Origin: Euborellia annulipes
Taxonomy: Eukaryota > Arthropoda > Insecta > Dermaptera > Anisolabididae
Direction of reading: 5' to 3'
Length of the DNA stretch: 64,000 nucleotides
Assembly: GCA_023213315.1 (NCBI GenBank)
Contig: JAKCPI010031625.1
Span: 1-64,000, forward strand
Shown: one piece after another, positions 34,765-47,294 of the stretch
Layout of the letters: every line of letters begins with the position of its first letter
Numbering within the stretch: the first letter of the stretch is position 1
Translations under genes and position numbers: made by a program
The notes under the pieces: model-generated
The model's input: only the letters and a program-made list of their open reading frames with translations
What the model was told of the DNA's origin: nothing
Databases searched by the model: none

Positions 34765-35140
34765 TTTAAATTTGATTAAGGTCTTTTTCAGAATCTAAGG
34801 CCATTTAATCCCCATCCCTAATTATTTCAAATGTTTGGTTGCCAATTCAAATGAAATATTGAGAAGGATAAATAAATAAAATCCGGAGCTGATGATCAGG
34901 CAATTTATTAGGAATAATTCCGTCCGCTATAAGTCGACGTTTCGGAGTCAAAAAAGACTCCTTCTTCAGGACCTTATAGTTAAAAAATAAAAAGTTCATA
35001 TCCTTGATTACATGTTTCCACTAGGCTGCCTATATCTTCATCAAATGAAATAAATTTTTCTCGCTTGGGACGAGAAGCGAACCCGGGACCCTAGGGCGGA
35101 AGCCTTCTCTCTGAGCCACGGGTCACGGGAAAATTAAATC
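34765..35140 (-). mobile_element. tRNA-derived SINE split by an insertion
   Basis: The minus-strand head (CCGTGGCTCAGAGAGAAGG, CCCGGGTTCGCTTC) and tail (ATGGCCTTAGATTCTGAAAA) are separated by a 182-bp insert at 34859-35040. The insert is flanked by a 12-bp duplication, TCAAATGAAATA. Confidence 0.65.
34859..35040 (-). mobile_element. Insertion with a hammerhead-like motif and 12-bp target duplication
   Basis: 182 bp flanked by TCAAATGAAATA, splitting a SINE. On the minus strand it carries CTGAAGAAGGAGTC, a T-rich loop, and GACTCCGAAACGTCGAC (34936-34970). Resembles a truncated Penelope-type insertion. Confidence 0.65.
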
Positions 35141-35699
35141 TTTCAAATGAAGAATAAAAATTGTTATATAAATAAATTTTTTTAAGTTGAAGAGAAGTTG
35201 CTGTTGATGTTATGGAAATGGAAAAGAACAAGTACAGGTGCAGAAAATAAAGAGAGCCTTTGGATGCCAAATGACGAAAAGGGAGACGTTTCGGACAAAA
35301 TTTATTTGTCCATCCTCAGTCCTCGTTGGCTTATAAATTAATTAGGCACAAAGTTGTCATTGTTGTTGTGGCACGAATTTGTGCGCATGTATAAATTTTT
35401 TTATAAAAACAGGCGAGTGTCAATGTTTTTGATAGAGTCTATAAGATAAATAAATTTTAATTTTTTTTTCCTTAGAGCGATCGAGGATGGGGTTCGGATT
35501 GAATAAAGAATGACAGATAGACGGTAGCATAGCCATTATATACAGTGGTTCGCCGTATGCGGGCCCGAATCAGCTGGAAGGGGTCAAAGAATTGAAAGAA
35601 AATGCAAAATGATCATTATAAGCAGGCATAATTCGAAAAATCAACAGAGATTTGTTTTCTCTATCATTGTAAAGAAAATTTGAAGATAAGAAATTAATT

Positions 35700-35860
35700 T
35701 TCTAGATCTCTTCGGTCCAGACCTGGGGACAAGGAAGACCGAAACCCTTCCAAATAAAATACCCCCACCATTACTTCCTAATCTTGAAAAAGGAGAGCCG
35801 AAGCGCTTGAGAAAATATCAACATCCAACGCATCTTAACTCGAGAATCTTAGAATTTGAC
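35700..35860 (+). mobile_element. Decayed TWGxGRLRP-family fragment
   Basis: CAGACCTGGGGACAAGGAAG, CCACCATTACTTCCTAATCT and GGAGAGCCGAAGCGC align with the right arm of 55015-55880. The motif core is mutated. Confidence 0.45.
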
Positions 35861-35964
35861 GCGAAAAACTTTCAGAATATTTATTAATCTTATATATATG
35901 TTCACAAGAGCGTTGACTTTGTAAAAAAAAACTTTTGAAAAATAAAGAATTGAATAATATTTAC

Positions 35965-36096
35965 CTGTTATGAGAAGGAGATTGAGTTGTTTCTTCTCAA
36001 GCAAAATGCAAGACTCTGAGCTCGCAGGCTGGCTCTGGGCAGCAACGCATTAGAGGAGCATCGCCATCGCTGAGAGGTGGGAAGCAAAATCCTCCT
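35965..36096 (-). ncRNA. Type 3 exon-like block
   Basis: A 132-nt block with TTTTGTAG acceptor and GTAAAT donor, clearly related to the blocks at 31.5 and 47.3 kb at both ends. The short frame seen there is broken by a stop after five codons, although another frame is open. Confidence 0.4.
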
Positions 36097-36774
36097 CTAC
36101 AAAAGATAATAATAAAACATATTAATAATTTTATACGTATGTTTGTGAATTAATTAAGCATTATAAAATTTCCATTTGTTAGATTATAATAGAAATTGCA
36201 GTATTCTTTATTTTTTCCAGAGGTATTGCATATAATTAATTATAAATTGAAAGAGAGGCTATCATAATAATCAAATATTGATATTATGAAGGGGGCTATT
36301 TCTACACCAAAACCGCGATCGGAATTAAAATGATCATGATCCGCAGGCATAATTCGTAAAATCAACAGACATTTGTTTTCTTTATCATTGGGAAGTAAAT
36401 TCTAAGATAGGAAGTTACCACCTACCTCTGGGAACATGCACGAGTGTGACCCCAAAACTTCGTCTTCTCATAGAATTTGACGCGAAAAACTTTCAGAATA
36501 TTTAATAAGCTCATAGATATATACACAAGTCGAGTTGCGTTAACTTTGTTAAAGAAAAAAAAATGTAAAGAAAAAAATACCTTCTATATCCTCAGTGATG
36601 TTTTTTAATCTTCTTTCTCGAGGCTTGAAATCCAAATCTATTATCTATCCAAAGATCAGCAGGCGTCGGCCTCGCTTCACTGGTGCATTGTTTCTCTGTC
36701 TTCAGTCATTCGTGTAAAGGACTAACAAGTTCAGTTCAGTCAGTAAAGGACTGAGAAGTTAGTATTACTCTAGA

Positions 36775-37070
36775 GTGAGAGAATGATCCTGTGGCCGATT
36801 CCTTGGAAACTTCTGCCAGGTAGATTTGACCGTAGGCTGCCTACAACTCCCTCGGGTGCCCTCAGCCAGTATTTCCTCGGCTCGTGGGGCTCCGTTGGTT
36901 ATGGGTTTTTTACCCGAGTCGAAGGAAACGAGAACCAGCAAAATTAACCCATAGTCGAGAGGTGAAGTGTACTTAGCACCACTTGGTTTCCTGCCCTCTC
37001 GGCAAATGTTACGTCTCGATCGACATTAAGGGAGAGTGCACTCGGCGATAGTGGACCCTTAGCATAAAAT
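36775..37070 (+). mobile_element. GC-richer inserted segment, retroelement-like
   Basis: Sequence such as CCCTCGGGTGCCCTCAGCCA stands out from the AT-rich background. There is no intact frame. It lies in the reverse-strand unit and has no match in the second duplicate. Class uncertain. Confidence 0.35.
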
Positions 37071-37555
37071 AGATTGAGAAAAATATATTAGTAAAAATAT
37101 TTCAATTATACAAATATTTTTTTAGATTTCAAACAAAATGATAAATTACACAGAATTACTATTTCAAATTGTTATCTATCATCAAATTGTTATCAGATCT
37201 ATCTTTGCAAAAATTCATTGAGTGTAGTGAATTTATTTGATATATATATATATACCTCGTATATAAATAGAATAAAGAAATCAAAAATTTTGTTTTTACT
37301 AAGTTAAGTTATTACTAGTTAAGTTATTTAACATTGCAAAAGTCAAGAAATAAAAAAATTAGGCTTGAAATTCAGTTTAATGTTCTCTTTAGCTTCAATA
37401 TACCAGAAGTGTGCAAATGCAATAAAAGAAAAAATAAAATTGGGACCCAAATTTTGTCATTTCATGACTCATGCATCATCTTGCTATAAAGACCTGACAA
37501 TTACTAATTATTAATATTATTAGAAAAGTAGAGTGATGAAAATAAATAAACTCAC

Positions 37556-38656
37556 CAAATGGCAAAGTGAGATGACGATGAGTTAACTTGGATCAACGAC
37601 AAGCAGAATCTTGGAAGGAATTCTGAAATAAAAGAAAAAAGAAAATATAATCTCTATATAATTATCAAATAAGAAAATTAAATTATTTATATAATACTGC
37701 AAAGAAATAAAAAATAGAATCATTTCAACTCGTTAATGTCATTCATAATTATTAATAATTAATATAATTAAAAAAAAGATAGATAAAATGTTTTACTATT
37801 CAACCTTAAATTTCCATCCTTCTCCCAATAAATTAAATTCGAATTATATTGCAATATACACTATAGGCCTATATAAAATATTAAAAATTAGTATAGTAAA
37901 GGAAATTTAAAGAAAATTATCAAATAAGATTAATACTTGTAGAATAATGAAATTAAAAATTTTGTTTTTGAATTTAAGATTTCAAGAGTCTAGAAATATA
38001 AAATTTGGCTTGAATTTTAATTTTTCTCTTTAGATCCAGTATAACTGAAGTTTATAAATACTTTTAAATAAAGAAAGAAATAAAAGAGGAACCCAAATTT
38101 TGTCATTCCTTGACTACAGTAGGACCATCTTGCTATAAAGCCAAGATAGTTACAAATTATTAATATTATTAGAAAAATTGGTTGACTACCAACTCTCTTA
38201 CCTTCGGTAATCGAAAGTTGTGTGTGCTCACACCAGATTTTTGTGTCGACATATATTTAGTTCCCGACAGTACGTAACATTTGAATTAAGATGTAAAATT
38301 TATAAGTATGGGAAAATATTTATATTTTGTTACCATGGCAACCATTTCTCCTATCTTCCCTATGAAATACAAGAGTAAAGTGGTCTTCAAACAATTTTAG
38401 AGCAAAATCAGAATATACATTTGAAAGAGCATCTAAAAAATAAATGATTTTTGAATTTTAATCAAAATCGTTAGAGCGAATTTTGAGAAAATCGAAAAAA
38501 ACTGAAAAGTACATCAGTAAAGTACTAGTACTGACTTTTGGTCGATTTTGATTAAAAGCTTATTTTCCGCCCTAGGAGGGTGCCTAACTTAAATATAAAA
38601 TTTCAACCTCCTAGCTCAATTCCTTCATGCTGAAAATTGAACACACACAGACAGAC

Positions 38657-38698
<42 letters not shown>

Positions 38699-41600
38699 CA
38701 TGTCGCGAAAACCATTTTTGGATTCAGGGGACTCAAAACGTGAAGATCCATCAAAATCTCGACATCGAATTTTTGACATGAATCAATATTTCTCTATATA
38801 TATATTAATATATACATAGGTAGAGAAAGAAAATAGAGGGATGAAAATAAATAAACTCACCGAATGGCAAAGTTAGAAGACGATGAGTTAACTTGGATCA
38901 ACGACAAGAAGAAACTTCGAAGGAATTCTGAAATAAAAAGTAAAAGAAAATATAATTATCAGCTAATTTAAATTAATCGTTTTTTATGTCTGATAATCTA
39001 ATAATTGTATTAAATTATTAAGGTTCACCTTGTTTAATTACATTTAATCGCTCTCCATTTTCTTTGAAACATTCTGACTTAAAACAGCTCAAGTTTTTTA
39101 TCTCTTTTTGAAAATTTCATGAAATATATATATATACATATGATAATGTGCTCTACAAACTCCAAATGAAAGGGATGTCTTTTGGTCTAAATCACATCTA
39201 AAATAAAAAATAAATTTAATATTAAAAGATTAGTCCCTGACCGAGTTAATTTAAAATAATTAGTGTTTTGATTTTGTTATATCTGTTAATCAAAAATTAT
39301 TGAGGCTTACCTTGTTTCATGATATTTAATCTAACTATATTTTCTTTGAAACATTCTGGCTTAAAACAGGGAAATTATTTTCTCTCCTTTTATTAAATAC
39401 ACAGTAATTTCATTTCTATCCATTTGAAGAATAAAATTCTATGATATATATATTTGAGTGACATAATGTTCTCTCAGAGCTCCAAACAAATGAGTTGAAG
39501 AGGAGTCTTTAGATCCAAATCACATCTAAAATGAAAAAATAAATCATTTTTAACATAAATAATTATGTAAAGATTTGAAATAATGAGTGATTAAAATACA
39601 TTTTAAAACATGGAAGAGAGGTAAAGATTCTTCTTAAAAATAAAAAAATCCAAAAATGATTTATATAAATATTTCTAAACATGTAATTAAATTATTTGTA
39701 TTGTTGTTATCTTGTTAGAAATAGTTTGATTATAAGAAAAATAATTTTAAACAAAACACATAATTATTTAAACAAATTAAAAATTAAAAAAAAAAAAAAA
39801 AAATTATTTGTCAAAGTGAAGGAAATAGTGAATGACTTAATAAAGCAAATAATCTATTTGATTTATATAATTTGCATATCGAATTAATTTTAAAATAAAT
39901 ATTAGATGATTAAACGAAATAAAAATAAAATATTAAATAAAAAAATGAAAAAATAAAATTTGACAGAAAGGTTATCAAGTTGAGTCATGAGTTTAGAATA
40001 TTTTTAATTGTTTAATTTATTGAAAATAATAATTCTGAACCAATTAAATAAATATTTAAATGCATTACTGACCTTAAAAAATGGAAATAATTAAGATGAA
40101 ATATAAGGCATTCGCTTCCTGATGCCCAGCAGCCAAGCAGGCAGTTCATGCCAGCAGCCATGATGGCAGCTGATGCCCAGCAGCCCACAACGAGCTGCCT
40201 TGCTTATGGCTGGGTGAAATATAAAATCTAGCTTGAATTTTAATTTTTCTCTTTAGCTCCAGTATATTTAAAGTTTGTAAATACTTTTAAATAAAGAAAG
40301 AAAAAAAGAGGAACCCAAATTTTGTCATTCCTTGACTAAAGGACCATCTTGCTATAAAGCCAAGATAGTTACAAATTATTAATATTATTAGAAAAATAGA
40401 GGGATGAAAATAAATAAACTCACCGAATGGCAAAGTTAGAAGACGATGAGTTAACTTGGATCAAGGACAAGAAGAAACTTCGAAGGAATTCTGAAATAAA
40501 AAGAAAATATAATTAATTATCAGCAAATTTAAATTAATCGTTTTTTTTTTTTTTTATTTTTTTATGTCTGTTAATCTAATTATTGTATTAAATTATTAAG
40601 GTTTACCTTGTTTATCGCTCTCCATTTTCTTTGGAACATTCTGGCTTAAAGAGCTGAAATTTTTTATCTTTCTTTGAAAATTTGATGATTATTATATATA
40701 TATGTATATATATATACATACATATGATAATGTGCTCTACAAACTCCAAATGAAAGGGTCTTTAGGTCTAAATCACATCTAAAATAAAAAAATAAATAAA
40801 TTTAATATTAAAAGATTAGTCCCTGACGCCCGGAGTTAATTTAAAATAAAAAATTAGTGTTTTGATTTTGTTATATCTGTTAATCAAAAATTATTGAGGC
40901 TTACCTTGTTTCATGATATTTAATCTAACTATATTTTCTTTGAAACATTCTGGCTTAAAACAGGGGAATTATTTTCTCTCCTTTTATTATATACACAGTA
41001 ATTTCATTTCTATCCATTTGAAGAATAAAATTCCATGATATATATATTTGAGTGACATAATGTTCTCTCAGAGCTCCAAACAAATGAGTTGAAAAGGAGT
41101 CTTTTGATCCAAATCACATCTAAAATGAAAAAATAAATCATTTTTAACATAAATAATTATGTAAAGATTTGAAATAATGAGTGATTAAGATACATTTTAA
41201 AACATAGAAGTGAGGCAAAGATTCTTCTTAAAAATAAAAAATAAAATCCAAAAATGATTTATATAAATATTTCTAAACACGTAATTAAATTATTTGTATT
41301 GGTTAATCTTGATAGAAATAGTTTGATTATAAGAAGAATAATTTTAAACAAAACACATAATTATTTAAACAAATTAAAAATTAAAGGAAAAAAAAATTAT
41401 TTGTCAAAGTTAAGGAGATAGTGAATGAGTTAATAAAGCATATAATCTATTTGATTTATATAATTTGAATACCGAATTAATTTTAAAATAAATATTAAAT
41501 GATTAAAGGAAATAAAAATAAAATATTAAATAAAAAAATGAAAAAATAAAATTTGACAGAAAGGTTATCAAGTTGAGTCATGAGTTTAGAATATTTTAAA

Positions 41601-41804
41601 TTATTTAATTTATTGAAAATAATAATTCTGAACCAATTAAATAAATATTTAAATGCATTACTGACCTTAAAAAATGGAAATAATTAAGATGAAATATAAG
41701 TTGGTTTGATGACATGTGAGAAATATTTTAGCCTGTTGGTTTCGTTGGCATGGCAAAGTCATGGATGAGATAAAGAGTCGAGGCATTCGCTTGCGTTTTT
41801 TTTC
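37556..41804 (-). ncRNA. Reverse-strand copy of the repeated-exon unit, with an internal tandem duplication
   Basis: In transcript order the exon-like blocks are 41804-41666 (type 1), 41119-40905 and 40778-40607 (type 2), 40490-40424 (type 4). A second set follows: a truncated type 1 ending at 40073, then 39525-39311, 39197-39029, 38927-38861. A further type 4 block is at 37622-37556. Every block is bounded by AG and GT(A/G)A sites. Type 1 matches 18377-18545, type 2 matches 19249-19479 and type 4 matches 19936-19989 of the + strand unit. The three type 4 blocks are all exactly 67 nt. Type 2 blocks meet stops in all frames. A foldback repeat sits at 38.2-38.83 kb. This looks like a spliced non-coding locus, but transcript evidence is lacking. 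Confidence 0.5.
38195..38830. repeat. Foldback repeat with ACAG microsatellite
   Basis: A single-arm copy with CAACTTTC-type end sequence at the left and (ACAG)n at 38641-38699. It interrupts a segment that is continuous in the neighbouring tandem copy near 40.39 kb. Confidence 0.55.
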
Positions 41805-42039
41805 CTAATGAAATAATTAAATAAAATCATTATAATTCAAATAAAAAAATTTAATAAATATAATTCATTTCATTAATTTAAAAAATGATTTACAACATTT
41901 AAATATTTAGATTTGATAAATGCAATTTGTGTAAAGTCAGGTTCTAATAGTTGCTAAATTTAAAAATATTTGCATGTCAATTTTTAATAAACAATTTTAA
42001 AAAAAATCTATAAAAGGAGAGCAAAAATCATCTCATTAT

Positions 42040-42315
42040 TACAAATAAATTACAAATAATTTTAATATTTAATATTTCTTTAATTAAGAGAGATTAATAT
42101 GTCAGTTCTTTTCCACGCGAGGACTCAAAGGCAATTTAATCATTTATCAATCTCTTTATATAAATCTAAATATCGAACAATCATCTATTGTTTAATTTAT
42201 ATTTCATTTTGACTTTGAAAACTCTTTAAAATTAATAATTCAACAAAACCTTAATAATTTATTACTATGGCTGTTAGTTGAAATAACTTGAAACTCTCAT
42301 AAATTCTATCCCAAA
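42040..42315. repeat. Second copy of the duplication boundary sequence
   Basis: Aligns with 25430-25740 in the same orientation and lies just upstream of the type 1 exon of the 37.5-41.8 kb unit. Confidence 0.55.
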
Positions 42316-43059
42316 AATCGCATAAACTATTTAAAAAATTGTCTTCCAAATACAAATAAGTATAGCCAGGGCCGCAGACAGATTTGACCGGGGCTTTTGC
42401 CCCGGGGCTACTTAATAATACGGCTGATATTATGAAGGGGGGCTATTTGTACACCAAAACCGCAATTGGAATTAAAATGATCATGATCAGCAGGCATAAT
42501 TCGTAAAATCAACAGAGATTTGTTTTCTCTATCAGTGGGAAGTAAATTCTAAGATAGGAAGTTACCACCTACCTCTGGGGACAAGCACGAGTGTGACCCC
42601 AAAACTTCGTCTTCTCATAGAATTTGACGCGAAAAACTTTCAGAATATTTAATAATCTTATATATATATATGTTCACAAGTTGAGTTGCGTTAACTTTGT
42701 TAAAGAAAAAAAAATGCAAAGAAAAAAAATACCTTATATGAGATTTGAAATCCAAATACATTATCTATCCAAGGTCAGCAGGCGTTGGCCCCGCTTAACT
42801 GGGGCATTGTTCCTCTCTTCAGTCTTTTGTGTAAAGGACTCACAAGTTGTAAGCACACTAAAGTGGCTGACTTCTTTACTAAGGTCTAAAACAAATAGAA
42901 AGAGAAAATATATGAGTCAAAATATTACAAAATGATTTTTTTCTTTTTCTAATTCCTGTTATTTATAAAATTTGTCTAAATTATAGTCCAATTTGGAATT
43001 CAAATGTTTAGACAAAACATGTACCAAACAATTTGATATATTAAGGCCTATATATATAT

Positions 43060-44565
43060 GGGGCATTCCACGCCAACTCGACCACTTCTGAACCCGACCA
43101 TTTTTGATTTGGCTGAAAGTTTGTCATCTTTTTGTACCCTATTGAAAACGTGTTTGAGAATTTTTTCAGATTTTACGACCCAGCCAAAAAAAAGTTATAG
43201 CATTTTCAAAAAACATCGATTTTTTTTTAAATAACCGTAAAACTGTCAAAAATTAACTTATCGGGACGATTTTTTTTTGAAATTTTTGTCTTTAAATGTA
43301 CTTTTCAGAAAAAAATATGACAAAATTTTACAGATTCATCTTGAATGTTTTTTTTGACATTTTCGTAAAAAACAAAAATTTCGGGATGAATGACACTTTT
43401 TTTTTAATTTTTTTTTTTATAAAAAACTTTGATTTTTTCTACAATTGCTCTGAAAATTTCAGAGTGGGATTATTTCGCGTTCTATTTTTTTTTATTTTTG
43501 AAAAAAAAAATTTTTTTTTCTCCGCTTATTTATCATGATGGTGCTCTTAAATTCTTCCAGGACTGCCCGAGATTCTAGAAAATTGAAGAAAAATAATAAT
43601 AATAATAATAGTTAGGGGTGATGAAAATCGAGAAAATTCCATTTATCCTGAAAAAGATAGAAATTAGTTGTGTATTCAACTACTGAAGAAATTGAAGCGT
43701 CAAGTAAAAGCTTAGAAACATGGGCGTAACTAGGGGGGTGCCAGGGGGCCTGGCCCTCCCCAGAAAGCTCCTTGCCCCAAGAAAAATTAAAGGGGGGCCA
43801 TGGGACCAGCCATCTTCCGGTGGGCCTGGAAAGCCCCATATTTTCTCAATTTTTCTTGGGGCAAGGGGGCTTTCTGGGGAGAGCCAGGCCCCCTGGCACT
43901 CCCTAGTTACGCCCATGTTTCTAAGCTTTTACTTGACGCTTCAAATACTTCAGTAGTTGAATACACAACTAATTTTTAATTTTTTCAGGATAAATGGAAT
44001 TTTCTCGATTTTCATCACCCCTAACTATTATTATTATTATTTTTCTTCAATTTTCTAGAATCTCAGTCAATCCTGGAAGAATTTAAGAGCACCATCATGA
44101 TAAATAAGCGGAGAAAAAAAAATTTTTTTTTTCAAAAATAAAAAAATATAGAAAGCGAATAATCCCACTCTGAAATTTTCAGAGCAATTGTAGAAAAATC
44201 AAAGTTTTTTATAAAAAAAAAATTAAAAAAAGTGTCATTCATCCCGAAATTTTTGTTTTTTTCGAAAATGTCAAAAAAACGTTCAAGATGAATCTGTAAA
44301 ATTTTGTCATATTTTTCTGAAAAGTACATTTAAAGACAAAAATTTCAAAAAAAAATCGTCCCGATAAGTTAATTTTTGACAGTTTTACGGTTATTTAAAA
44401 AAAAAATCGATGTTTTTTGAAAATGCTATAACTTTTTTTGGCTGGGTCGTAAAATCTGAAAAAATTCTCAAACACGTTTTCAATAGGGTACAAAAAGATG
44501 ACAAACTTTCAGCCAAATCAAAAATGGTCGGGTTCAGAAGTGGTCGAGTTGGCGTGGAATGCCCC
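43060..44565. mobile_element. 1.5-kb foldback element with GGGGCATTCCACGCC ends
   Basis: Two arms of about 650 bp are nearly perfect mirrors around 43822. Ends GGGGCATTCCACGCC and inverse are flanked by ATATAT. ORFs in the arms are low-complexity Phe/Asn-rich translations. A second, GC-rich palindrome occupies the centre (43720-43917). Confidence 0.8.
43720..43917. mobile_element. hAT-type MITE at the centre of the foldback
   Basis: Ends CATGGGCGTAACTAGGG and CCTAGTTACGCCCATG. The mirrored C/G-rich arms include AGAAAGCTCCTTGCCCC. A partial relative is at 45710-45850. Confidence 0.65.
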
Positions 44566-44714
44566 ATATATAAATTATTCCTCTTCTAAAGAGTAATAAC
44601 AAAAAGAAATTGAAAATAAAGAGCAAATATTTTTACTAATTATTGATTAATTTTCTGAATTCGCAGGTTGGCTCTGAGAGATATACCTCGAGTGAAGGGG
44701 GTTTTGATTTTTTT

Positions 44715-44985
44715 TTTTTTTTAAAAACATTCACACTTTTTTCTCATTCACACTCACACTCACACACACATTCACACTGTCTTTTCGGCAGCTCAGGCCA
44801 TATAAGACATTTACGATAACCGTTATTTATGAATTTATATATATTAGGGTCCAGGCATTTTTATTTAAGCCATCTGGTATCCAGATGGCTTAAATAAAAT
44901 CATCGGACTGCCTGGGGTCCGAACCCGCGACGTTTGGTATATGAGGTTAGCACGCTAACCTCTACACCATGCCCCGAGGGCGGTT
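44715..44985 (-). mobile_element. tRNA-derived SINE, near full length
   Basis: Reverse-strand sister of 589-834: the same tRNA head, the same palindromic AAGCCATCTGG / CCAGATGGCTT segment, and a GTGTGAGTGTGAGTGTGAAT tail ending in a T/A tract. Confidence 0.75.
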
Positions 44986-45212
44986 TTGATTTTGGTTGTG
45001 AAGAGATTTTGCTCGCTTCTCTATGTCTCTATACTTGGTATATAAGGATAACAGAAGGGATTTTTAAATAAAAAATAAAATAAAATTTGAAGCCAAATGA
45101 CTTTTGGACAAGCTTGATATATATATATATATGTAGAACTACTATTTTCTACTTCATAGTGCTAATTATTAATATTATTATAAAAATAATGTGATCATAA
45201 GAATAAACTCAC

Positions 45213-45283
45213 CAAATACAATACTAACGAGAGATGACGTTGAATTTATCTGCTTTAAGAGGAGCTGCATTTTGGCAGAAATT
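45213..45283 (-). ncRNA. Type 4 exon-like block, diverged
   Basis: A 71-nt block starting AATTTCTGCC after a TTTCAG acceptor and ending TTTG before GTGAG. It belongs to the family of three 67-nt blocks at 37.6-40.5 kb. All frames contain stops or are very short. Confidence 0.4.
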
Positions 45284-45449
45284 CTGAAATAAAATGAAAA
45301 AAATATAATTAAGAGGAAATATTTTTGAATAAGTAGAAAATAAACTTCAATTTATTAAAGCTTACCCCTTGTTTAATGATATTTAATCAGTGTGCATTTT
45401 CTTTGAAAAATTCAGGCTTAAAACAGTGTCTTCTAGGCCTACGCCTTTT

Positions 45450-45512
45450 TTTTTAACTAAAACTTGCTTTCGTTCTTCGCTCAGCTCCAAATTTAAGGAA
45501 AGTTCCTCCTGT
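45450..45512 (-). ncRNA. Type 5 exon-like block, second copy
   Basis: Follows a TTTTATTTTCAG acceptor and shares GGAGGAACTTTCCTTA and AAGCAAGTTTTAGTT with the block ending at 30288. The far end is uncertain. Confidence 0.3.
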
Positions 45513-45704
45513 CTGAAAATAAAAGAATTTTCTCATTCTTTTTTCTAATTTATTTTCTATAAATGACATATTTCTTTTTGTTGTTTATATTAATTATACT
45601 AACGAATGCGTTGATTGTTTAATAATGAAATTTCACACTGATGTTTTTACTTTCTCTTACCTATGTATATTATTTGAAATTCCTATCGGGATCATCATTG
45701 AAAA

Positions 45705-45855
45705 AATTCAGGCTAGGGGGATATGCAACCAGTCATCCTCCGGGGGGCTTGGAAGGCCCCATATTGTCTCAATTTTTCTTGGGACGAGGAGCCTTCTGGA
45801 GAGGAGGGGGGTGGCCCCGGGAAACCCCCCTCGTTACGCCTATGGGGGTCACCAA
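45705..45855. mobile_element. hAT-type MITE relative
   Basis: Shares GGAAGGCCCCATATTGTCTC and ACCCCCCTCGTTACGCCTATG with the centre of the 43-kb foldback. ORFs across it are translations of the repeat. Confidence 0.5.
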
Positions 45856-46039
45856 TCCCGAGCTTTCGCCGCGCTTGGCATTGCGTAACTGCAACGATTG
45901 TGGTGACTGTTGCTCTTCTTCCAGGCACCACAGGTTTTACCATGTTTATAAATTTTAGATACGTAGAGCTTATAGCTGGTAGTTCAATCAGTATAGAAGA
46001 AAGGGAGAAGAAAAACAGCAGCTAATCGTATTTTATTAT

Positions 46040-46475
46040 TTTAATTCCCATCCTGTTGACGTTTCGATCCGGTTTGGGAGCATCCTCAGAACAGGTGGGT
46101 GTTATGTATGTGTATATTTGAATATTTCAATCATATATTATATAGAACTCAAAGAGATAAAATTTGTCGGAAAAACAGGAAAGCAAGTTAATAAAAGCGT
46201 TGTAAAAATATAAATAAATTATACTAGTTAAAATACAATTGAAAACAAGTGGTCAAGAGAGAACTTTGAATATTACTTAGCAAGATAAATCAGGACTCCT
46301 GATTTATCTAGGTAAGTAATATTCAAAGTTCTCTCTTGACCACTTGTTTTCAATTGTATTTTAACTAGTATAATTTATTTATATTTTTATCTCTTTGAGT
46401 TCTATATAATATATGATTGAAATATTCAAATATACACATATACATTACACCCACCTGTTCTGAGGGTGATCCCGA
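46040..46475. repeat. Palindrome with hammerhead-like motif at its left edge
   Basis: Arms of about 190 bp mirror around 46289 with a short centre. The left edge holds the motif (46058-46089, minus strand, CTGAGGATG...GAAACGTC). The right edge stops partway through the same motif. Confidence 0.7.
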
Positions 46476-46539
46476 TATTAATCGGACTGAATATTTGACG
46501 ATCCTGGACCGGTGAGATAATCTTCTCTCGGTCGACCGA

Positions 46540-46925
46540 GAAAAAGAACATCTTCTATTTAAACAAGATTAATCGGACTATCTGGGATCTGAACCCGGGC
46601 CCCGTGGCCTTTAAGACTATCATTATCAAGGGCGTCTGCAGGATTTTTTGCAGGGGGGGGGGGGGCAAGTCACTTCCAGATAAGTTAAAAAAACGTACTT
46701 TGATATTAATAATGTTATACATTTCTTAGTATTTAAAGCTTTCTCACCGCGGCAAGGTGGATGTATACTGAGAAAGGTTTTTTTTTGTATTTTTTTTTTG
46801 TTTTATACATTTTTTTGTATCATTTTAATTTTCCAGGGGGGGGGGGGGGGCAAGTGCCTGGTTGCCCCCCCCTGCGGACGCCCATGATCATTATTGACAT
46901 TTATCATCAATTCTAGACTCTCGGC
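46540..46925 (-). mobile_element. tRNA-derived SINE split by a hAT MITE
   Basis: The two halves of a tRNA-like head (CCGTGGCCGAGAGTC and GGCCCGGGTTCAGATCCC on the minus strand) are separated by the element at 46627-46886. Confidence 0.6.
46627..46886. mobile_element. hAT-type MITE in a SINE
   Basis: Ends CAAGGGCGTCTGCAGG and CCTGCGGACGCCCATG, flanked by a perfect 8-bp duplication ATCATTAT (46619-46626, 46887-46894). Poly-G tracts lie inside each end. Confidence 0.85.
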
Positions 46926-47294
46926 CACGGGGGGGGAGGGGGGGGTCTGTTTACGTCTTTAAATAATATATCGGAGTAAACAAAATATATATATATACAC
47001 AAAAAAAATCTGGTCGGACAATCACAAAACTCTTAGGCCGACCGCAAGTTGATGAGGTGACTCACGGTGAGTTTCTGTGAAACACAAAAATGATAGGGAC
47101 CCCGCAAGTTTCATCGCAGGGTGACGTGAGGCAGTATTCACTGTAAGTGATCTTGCGTAACGGGCATATTTAACGTTACTTATTTGTTTTTTTTTCTTTT
47201 TCAAATCGAATTAAAAATGCAAATATATAGAAATTTGTATTTACAACTAGCAACTAAGTTTTTACGCCATTCGAGAAGATTTGATAATATTTAC

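Noticed and set aside
36420..36500. Exon-like block with a GTAGG donor, repeated near 42.57 kb
   Set aside because: It aligns with part of the TWGxGRLRP repeat region at 35.7-35.9 kb, so it is more likely repeat sequence than an exon.
36595..36665. Exon-like block (also at 42.73-42.78 kb)
   Set aside because: The donor is plausible, but no convincing acceptor was found and the copies differ too much at the ends.
38637..38819. 60-aa protein starting with TQ/DRQ repeats
   Set aside because: Translation of an ACAG microsatellite and a foldback repeat found many times in the window.
43296..43956. Protein-coding ORFs in the 43-44.5 kb region
   Set aside because: All lie in a palindrome and its central MITE, read as Phe/Asn/Lys- or Gly/Pro-rich low-complexity peptides.
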